Origin: Flavobacteriales bacterium UBA1986
GTDB taxonomy: Bacteria; Bacteroidota; Bacteroidia; Flavobacteriales_G; Salibacteraceae
Assembly: GCA_002336245.1 (NCBI GenBank)
Contig: DDDG01000013.1
Span: forward strand, 43,099 to 107,098
Reading direction: 5' to 3'
Length of the DNA: 64,000 bases
In this document: positions 59,109 to 64,000 of the stretch, piece after piece
Layout: every line of letters begins with the position of its first letter
Position numbering within the stretch: the stretch's first letter is position 1
Program-made: the position numbers and the translations under genes
The notes under the pieces: model-generated
Seen by the model: only the letters and a program-made list of their open reading frames with translations
Databases searched by the model: none
Told to the model about the DNA's origin: nothing

Positions 59109-60749
59109 ATGGAAATGAAGCTCTTTCTCTACCTGCTGATCGCCGCAGGATATTTCTACACTTTCTATAAACTCTTCCCCCTCGCAGGAAGAAAAGCATG
59201 GGAAGGCTTGGTTCCTGGCTACAATTTATGGATCTGGATTAAGGTGATCCAAAAACCCTGGTGGTATTCGATTTTGCTCATTTTCCCTGGAGTAAATGTC
59301 ATGGTCATCATGATCATGAGCGCCAGTCTGTCGAGTGTATTTGGAAGACGATCCGCTTCCGACTACCTGCAAGCTGCCTTGATTCCCTTCATCTACTTCC
59401 CGCGTTTAGCGAACACAAAAAATCTCAGCTACCTAGGTCCAATCGACCGAACTAAGGTGAAAAAGAACGGTACACAGGAATGGCGAGATGCAATTCTATT
59501 TGCCATCATAGCAGCAAGCTTAATCAGAACGTATGTCATGGAAGCCTACACCATTCCAACTGCTTCCATGGAAAAAACTATGCTCATTGGAGACTATTTA
59601 TTCGTCAGCAAAATGGCTTACGGTGCAAAAATCCCCATGACACCTCTTTCGTTTCCTTTTGCGCACCACACGCTTCCCTTTTCAGAAAACGTTGCTTCCT
59701 ATCTCAAATGGATGGACCTGCCATACATGCGCTTGCCGGGCTACAGTGATGTTGAGAGAAACGATGTTGTGGTTTTCAACTACCCCGAAGGAGACACTGT
59801 TTGCGTTGAGCTTCAATCGAACAAGAGTTTTCACCAAATGCGCAGAGAGTTCAGCTATTTCTTCGGAAAAGACAAAGCCGAAATTTACATGCGCACTGGA
59901 ATTCCTACTGCCGAGCAAAGAACTCGGGCTACCCAATTGCTTGCATCCACACTTGGTAGCTTAGGACTTCCGCGGGATAAAATCAGCAAGGTGATCAATG
60001 AAGGATTTGACTTCACCGTTCGCCCAATCGACAAACGAGAGAATTACATCAAACGCTGTGTTGGGATTTCCGGAGATACACTTCAAGTTGATAAAGGAGT
60101 TCTCTACATCAATGGAGAAGTAGCAAGCATTCCTGCTGAATTTCAGTACAACTACTACTTGTACACCGAAGAGTTCCTGAATAAGAAGAAGCTTAAAAAC
60201 GACTTTGGAGTCAGCTACTCCGACCAACGGAAACTCGATGGAGAGCCAGGTTACATCATGCCGATGACTTTCGACAACTACCAAAAGATTAAGGAGTTGC
60301 CACAAATTCTCACCAGCGCTCCTACACTGAATAAAGGAGGTTTCGACCCGAGCATGAGAATTTACCCCAACCATCCGAACTTCAATTATACCGAAGACTT
60401 TTTTGGACCAATCGTGATTCCAGCTGCTGGGATGAGCATTCCCTTGAACAAGAAAACCATTCCAATTTACAGCCGAGCAATCCGAATCTATGAGGGCAAT
60501 ACTTTGAGTCAAAAAGATGATAAAGTCCTCATCAACGGTGAAGAGCAAAGGGAGTACACCTTCAAGCTCAACTACTACTGGATGATGGGCGACAATCGGC
60601 ACAACAGTGCTGACTCTAGGTTCTGGGGTTTTGTCCCAGAAGACCATATTGTTGGTGAAGCCTCTTTCATTTGGCTTTCACTCGATCAAGAAGTAGGCTG
60701 GTTCGATGGTAAAATTCGATGGAACCGATTTTTCCAATCTGTGAATTGA
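59109..60749 (+). CDS. lepB: Signal peptidase I, large Bacteroidota form
   Basis: LepB removes signal peptides from exported proteins. The 546-aa protein is about twice the size of a minimal signal peptidase. The N-terminus (residues 1-105) is a hydrophobic DUF5684-like domain (GRKAWEGLVPGYNLWIWIKV). The catalytic Ser is in YTIPTASMEKTML near residue 153 and the Lys in YIKRCVGISGDTLQV near 315; the box MMGDNRHNSADSRFWGFVPE is near 495. A long insert lies between the catalytic regions. The last gene of the block, wbqC, starts one base after its stop. Confidence 0.94.
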   Translation: MEMKLFLYLLIAAGYFYTFYKLFPLAGRKAWEGLVPGYNLWIWIKVIQKPWWYSILLIFPGVNVMVIMIMSASLSSVFGRRSASDYLQAALIPFIYFPRLANTKNLSYLGPIDRTKVKKNGTQEWRDAILFAIIAASLIRTYVMEAYTIPTASMEKTMLIGDYLFVSKMAYGAKIPMTPLSFPFAHHTLPFSENVASYLKWMDLPYMRLPGYSDVERNDVVVFNYPEGDTVCVELQSNKSFHQMRREFSYFFGKDKAEIYMRTGIPTAEQRTRATQLLASTLGSLGLPRDKISKVINEGFDFTVRPIDKRENYIKRCVGISGDTLQVDKGVLYINGEVASIPAEFQYNYYLYTEEFLNKKKLKNDFGVSYSDQRKLDGEPGYIMPMTFDNYQKIKELPQILTSAPTLNKGGFDPSMRIYPNHPNFNYTEDFFGPIVIPAAGMSIPLNKKTIPIYSRAIRIYEGNTLSQKDDKVLINGEEQREYTFKLNYYWMMGDNRHNSADSRFWGFVPEDHIVGEASFIWLSLDQEVGWFDGKIRWNRFFQSVN

Positions 60750-60750
60750 T

Positions 60751-61350
60751 TTGATCGTGTTTCCAGTCTTTCACTTCGGCCCTGTTGAATACTTCGCTCA
60801 TCTGAACAGACATGAGAAGGTCGTATTCGACCAACACGAACAGTTCAAGAAACAAAGTTTTCGAAACCGAGCCACCGTGCTTGGCCCCAATGGTTGCTTC
60901 AATATGCTGGTGCCAGTGCACCAACGAAATCACAGTGCCATGACTGAGGTTATCATTGCAGAAGAAGAAAAATGGCGAGAGCTTCATCAGAAAACCCTCT
61001 CCTCATTTTACAGGAATTCGAGCTACTTCGAATACTACGAGCATCACCTCGACGATTTCTACACCAAGGACTTCAAGAATCTATTTGAACTGAACTTGGA
61101 AAGCACTTTGCTCGCCTCGAAACTTCTTGGGATGGAATTCGAATTTGAGCTTTCAAACAGCTACTTCAAAAGTGAAGAAGAATTTGATTTTCGGGAGCAC
61201 ATTCATCCTAAGAAAAAATCTACTGGAACCTTCGAATCTTACCATCAAGTCTTCCAAGACCGACTGCCTTTTCAGGAAAACCTTTCCATTCTCGATCTCA
61301 TTTTCAATCTCGGCCCAAAAGCCAAAAATTACCTCTCAACAGTTCTTTAG
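60751..61350 (+). CDS. WbqC-family protein
   Basis: From a TTG one base after the lepB stop the 199-aa protein reads VFHFGPVEYFAHLNRHEKVV and FKKQSFRNRATVLGPNGCFN, the N-terminal signature of WbqC, then MLVPVHQRNHSAMTE. WbqC-like proteins occur in O-antigen loci and next to lepB in Bacteroidota, as here. Their biochemical role is uncertain. Its open frame ends 33 bp before that of the aminotransferase. Confidence 0.87.
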   Translation: MIVFPVFHFGPVEYFAHLNRHEKVVFDQHEQFKKQSFRNRATVLGPNGCFNMLVPVHQRNHSAMTEVIIAEEEKWRELHQKTLSSFYRNSSYFEYYEHHLDDFYTKDFKNLFELNLESTLLASKLLGMEFEFELSNSYFKSEEEFDFREHIHPKKKSTGTFESYHQVFQDRLPFQENLSILDLIFNLGPKAKNYLSTVL

Positions 61351-61416
61351 ATTGAGCTCGGGAGTTGCAGACACTTCCTTGGCTTGAAATTCCACTTTTC
61401 CATTACTTTTACAGAA

Positions 61417-62715
61417 ATGACAAGTCGAAGGGATTTTCTTGAACGTATGAGCCTTGCTTTTGGGGGTGTCGCGATTGGAGGCCCTCTCCTAGCCTTCTCA
61501 CCAAAAACCAAAAAAAATCTCGAACTACTGATAGCAGAACTTCCGAACGCTGAAGTCCGGAACGAAGATTTTTGGGGATTTGTGAAGCAGGCCTATTCTT
61601 CCTCTGGATCGTTGCTCAACCTCAACAACGGAGGCGTTAGTCCGCAACCAAAAGTTGTACAGGAATCTTTCATCGAGTATTACAAACTCTTCAACCAGGC
61701 GCCCTCCTATTATATGTGGCGCATTATGACTAAAGAAATTGAAGGTGTTCGTCAGAAGGTAGCCGAATTCTCTGGCGTAAATGCTGATGAAATTGCGTTC
61801 AACCGAAATACGACCGAAGGCTTAGATACCATCATTCATGGCTTAAACCTCAGCAAAGGCGACGAAGTAGTCATTGGGAATTTCGACTATCCAAACATGC
61901 GCCAAGCATGGAATCAGCGGGTATTGCGCGATGGAATCGACTTGAAGATTGTTCAGCTTCAATTGCCAATGAACGATGAAGATGAGATGGTTCAGGCTTA
62001 TGTTGGACGCTTTAGCAAAAAGACTAAATATGTTCTACTCACTCATGTAATCAATTGGACAGGTCAAGTGCTTCCTGTAAAACGCATTGCAGAAGAGGCG
62101 AACAAAAGAGGAATCTCGGTTATTGTAGATGCAGCTCACAGCTTTGCACATCTCGATTTTAAGGTTTCAGACTTTAATGCCGACTATCTCGGCACGAGCC
62201 TGCACAAATGGCTATGCGCTCCTTTTGGCACAGGTATGATCTACGTGCGAAAGGGGAAGATCTCGGAACTCTGGCCAAGTTTCTCGCCACCCGACCCACG
62301 GTCGGACGACATTCGGAAATTTGAAAACCTCGGCACACGAAATATTGGCGCTGAACTGAGCATTGGGAAAGCATTAGACTTCCACGAGCTCATCGGATCT
62401 CAGAGAAAAGCCGAACGTTTGCTCTATCTCAGGAATTACTGGATACAACAAGCCCAGGACATCGATGGATTTCAATCCTTCAGTCCAAACAACCCGGACT
62501 TGTCGTGCGCCCTTGCAACTGTCGACATAAAGGGAGTTGAGAAACTCGGGCAGCAGCTGCAAGCGAAATACAACATTCACACCACCGACATCCATCACGA
62601 AGGAGTAGACGGTGTTCGAATTACACCAAACGTGTACACCTCTTTGAAGGACCTCGACCGATTGGTCGCAGCCTTCAGGTCAATTGCATCCAAACGAAGT
62701 AAATCCCAAGAATGA
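61417..62715 (+). CDS. Class V aminotransferase-fold PLP protein with Tat signal
   Basis: The ATG at 61417 is chosen because it gives a twin-arginine signal, MTSRRDFLERMSLAFGG, and 432 aa; the frame extends upstream to 61384. The catalytic domain has IAFNRNTTEGLDTIIHGL near residue 128, VDAAHSFAHLDF near 239 and the PLP lysine in LGTSLHKWLCAPFGTG near 258. It resembles isopenicillin-N-epimerase/cysteine-desulfurase-like enzymes that would act in the periplasm after folding. Its stop overlaps the next gene's ATG, so it is linked to the carboxylase gene. The substrate is unknown. Confidence 0.85.
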   Translation: MTSRRDFLERMSLAFGGVAIGGPLLAFSPKTKKNLELLIAELPNAEVRNEDFWGFVKQAYSSSGSLLNLNNGGVSPQPKVVQESFIEYYKLFNQAPSYYMWRIMTKEIEGVRQKVAEFSGVNADEIAFNRNTTEGLDTIIHGLNLSKGDEVVIGNFDYPNMRQAWNQRVLRDGIDLKIVQLQLPMNDEDEMVQAYVGRFSKKTKYVLLTHVINWTGQVLPVKRIAEEANKRGISVIVDAAHSFAHLDFKVSDFNADYLGTSLHKWLCAPFGTGMIYVRKGKISELWPSFSPPDPRSDDIRKFENLGTRNIGAELSIGKALDFHELIGSQRKAERLLYLRNYWIQQAQDIDGFQSFSPNNPDLSCALATVDIKGVEKLGQQLQAKYNIHTTDIHHEGVDGVRITPNVYTSLKDLDRLVAAFRSIASKRSKSQE

Positions 62716-64000
62716 AACAAGATCTGGAGTTCAACAAAAATGAGGATAGCGTAAAACTCCTCATCTCTAAACTCGCGCGCAGGAAAAAGGAAATCGAGCT
62801 CGGTGGAGGGAAAGCTAAGATTGAAAAGCATAAGGCCAAAGGCAAAATGACCGCCCGTGAGCGCGTTGATTACCTTTTTGATGATGGCAGTCCAAACGTT
62901 GAAATAGGAGGCTTTGCCGGCTATGAGCAGTACGAGGATTACGGTGGTTGCCCAGCCGGAGGAGTTGTTGTGAAAATTGGTTACGTCTCAGGAAAGCAAT
63001 GCATCGTAGTTGCGAATGATGCCACAGTGAAAGCAGGAGCCTGGTTCCCAATCACAGGAAAGAAAAATCTACGGGCTCAAGAAATCAGCATTGAAAACCG
63101 CCTTCCCATCATTTACTTAGTTGACAGTGCCGGTGTCTTTCTGCCTATGCAAGATGAAATCTTCCCCGACAAAGAACACTTCGGACGGATTTTTCGGAAC
63201 AATGCCGTAATGTCCTCAAAAGGAATCACCCAAATTGCGGCTGTAATGGGTTCTTGTGTTGCAGGTGGAGCCTATTTGCCCATAATGTCGGATGAGGCAC
63301 TCATTGTAGAAAAGACAGGATCTATTTTCCTTGCCGGTTCCTATTTAGTAAAAGCAGCGATTGGCGAAGACATCGATAACGAAACCTTGGGAGGTGCGAG
63401 CACGCATTCCGAGATCAGCGGAGTCACTGACTACTTAGCTAAAGACGATCCGGACTGTTTGGACCGAATCAAATTCATCGTCGATAAAATAGGTAGCTAC
63501 GACAAAGCTGGCTTCGACCGAAAAGAGGCTAAAGCTCCAGCAGAAGACCCAAAAGAAATCTACGGCATCTTACCCGCGGAACGCACCAAACCCTACGACA
63601 TGAAGGAGATCATCAAACGGATGGTCGACAATTCAGAGTTCGAGGAGTACAAAGAACTGTACGGAAAATCCATCATTACAGCATATGCTCGCATCGAAGG
63701 TTGGGCAGTAGGCATTGTAGCAAATCAGCGATTGATGCTCAAGAGTAAGAAAGGAGAAATGCAGTTTGGTGGAGTTATTTACAACGACTCGGCCGACAAA
63801 GCAGCTCGCTTCATTATGAACTGTAACCAAAAGAAAATCCCTCTAGTCTTTCTTCAGGACGTTACGGGATTTATGGTTGGCTCAAGATCAGAGCATGCCG
63901 GAATCATTAAAGATGGAGCAAAAATGGTGAGCGCTGTATCGAACTCAGTGGTTCCAAAATTTACTGTGATTGTAGGGAACTCATACGGTGCAGGGAATTA
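62712..64000 (+). CDS. Acyl-CoA carboxylase carboxyltransferase subunit, C-terminus off the window
   Basis: The frame opens with the ATG at 62712 (overlap ATGA with the aminotransferase) and stays open to the window end, covering 429 codons. The N-terminus has KARERVDYLF-type sequence (KMTARERVDYLFDDGS). This is followed by GGCPAGGVVVKIGYVSGKQC, VDSAGVFLPMQDEIFPD near residue 138, AVMGSCVAGGAYLPIMSDEA and VFLQDVTGFMVGSRSEHAG. These are carboxyltransferase-domain signatures of propionyl- or methylcrotonyl-CoA carboxylase beta chains; the VFLPMQDEIFPD stretch favours the methylcrotonyl type (leucine breakdown). The 3' end is missing. Confidence 0.88.
   Translation, partial: MKQDLEFNKNEDSVKLLISKLARRKKEIELGGGKAKIEKHKAKGKMTARERVDYLFDDGSPNVEIGGFAGYEQYEDYGGCPAGGVVVKIGYVSGKQCIVVANDATVKAGAWFPITGKKNLRAQEISIENRLPIIYLVDSAGVFLPMQDEIFPDKEHFGRIFRNNAVMSSKGITQIAAVMGSCVAGGAYLPIMSDEALIVEKTGSIFLAGSYLVKAAIGEDIDNETLGGASTHSEISGVTDYLAKDDPDCLDRIKFIVDKIGSYDKAGFDRKEAKAPAEDPKEIYGILPAERTKPYDMKEIIKRMVDNSEFEEYKELYGKSIITAYARIEGWAVGIVANQRLMLKSKKGEMQFGGVIYNDSADKAARFIMNCNQKKIPLVFLQDVTGFMVGSRSEHAGIIKDGAKMVSAVSNSVVPKFTVIVGNSYGAGN

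Overview
The window is a gene-dense bacterial chromosome segment that reads as Bacteroidota, most likely a flavobacterium-type organism of the Flavobacteriales. The signs are type IX secretion (T9SS) C-terminal sorting domains on two exported proteins, TAnnTTTG-type -7 promoter elements, frequent TTG/GTG starts without clear Shine-Dalgarno sites, a bacillithiol gene (bshC), and several gene blocks familiar from this phylum: rpmB-rpmG-DUF4295-ftsY, bamD-omega-coaBC-DUF4835-recN, and parA-parB-DUF5683-dapB-lepB-wbqC. Species or genus cannot be fixed from the sequence alone.

Layout. 0-9.4 kb: the start of a divergent DUF2064 gene, an E2 acyltransferase of a 2-oxoacid dehydrogenase complex, a short OmpA-tail protein, then a same-direction run (DEDD exonuclease, FAH-family hydrolase, YwqK-like repeat protein, lipoprotein, T9SS subtilase), followed by rlmD, a TPMT-like methyltransferase, a PyrR-like phosphoribosyltransferase and convergent aroK. 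9.4-10.1 kb: tRNA-Lys(TTT) with a very good promoter, followed by a perfect 90-bp tandem direct repeat that begins inside the tRNA 3' end, and then a 360-bp repeat-rich intergenic stretch.

10.1-24.2 kb is the accessory part: a GH53 galactanase lipoprotein, a Reg_prop beta-propeller T9SS protein, two tandem paralogous lipoproteins, a truncated PQQ-type dehydrogenase, a CPBP protease, a crotonase, dacB plus a GT-C membrane protein, small genes, an AI-2E family protein, MscS and YebC. Four decayed genes lie here: a truncated PQQ dehydrogenase, a small protein with an internal amber codon, a dihydrofolate-reductase-like gene with an internal amber codon, and a CopA copper ATPase reduced to its two ends.

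24.3-36.2 kb: uvrB, an MbnP-like lipoprotein, a TlpA-type thioredoxin, then a long minus-strand block (bamD, omega, coaBC, DUF4835, recN, fabI, O-methyltransferase) and a third member of the lipoprotein family. 36.3-47.5 kb: an alpha-oxoamine synthase, guaA with a LysM/periplasmic-binding fusion, bshC-rimO, a TerB-like protein, ftsY, DUF4295-L33-L28 and cinA. 47.5-49.3 kb: a TPR/PD40/PKD-type gene broken by two in-frame stops and a frameshift.

49.3-53.1 kb: a tightly overlapping minus-strand operon (Leu/Glu-type dehydrogenase, nusB, upp, membrane protein, YjjG-type nucleotidase). 53.2-64 kb: MsbA-type ABC exporter, DUF3276 (PUR-like) protein, NAD(P)H-FMN reductase, then parA-parB-DUF5683-dapB-lepB-wbqC, a Tat-exported class V aminotransferase and, running off the end, an acyl-CoA carboxylase carboxyltransferase subunit.

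Most of the window is housekeeping. No CRISPR array, phage, transposase, rRNA or recognisable defence system was seen. The points most worth a second look are the tRNA-Lys 3'-end tandem repeat, the cluster of decayed genes, and the uncharacterised lipoprotein family sharing the RKYxKGxHxN motif.
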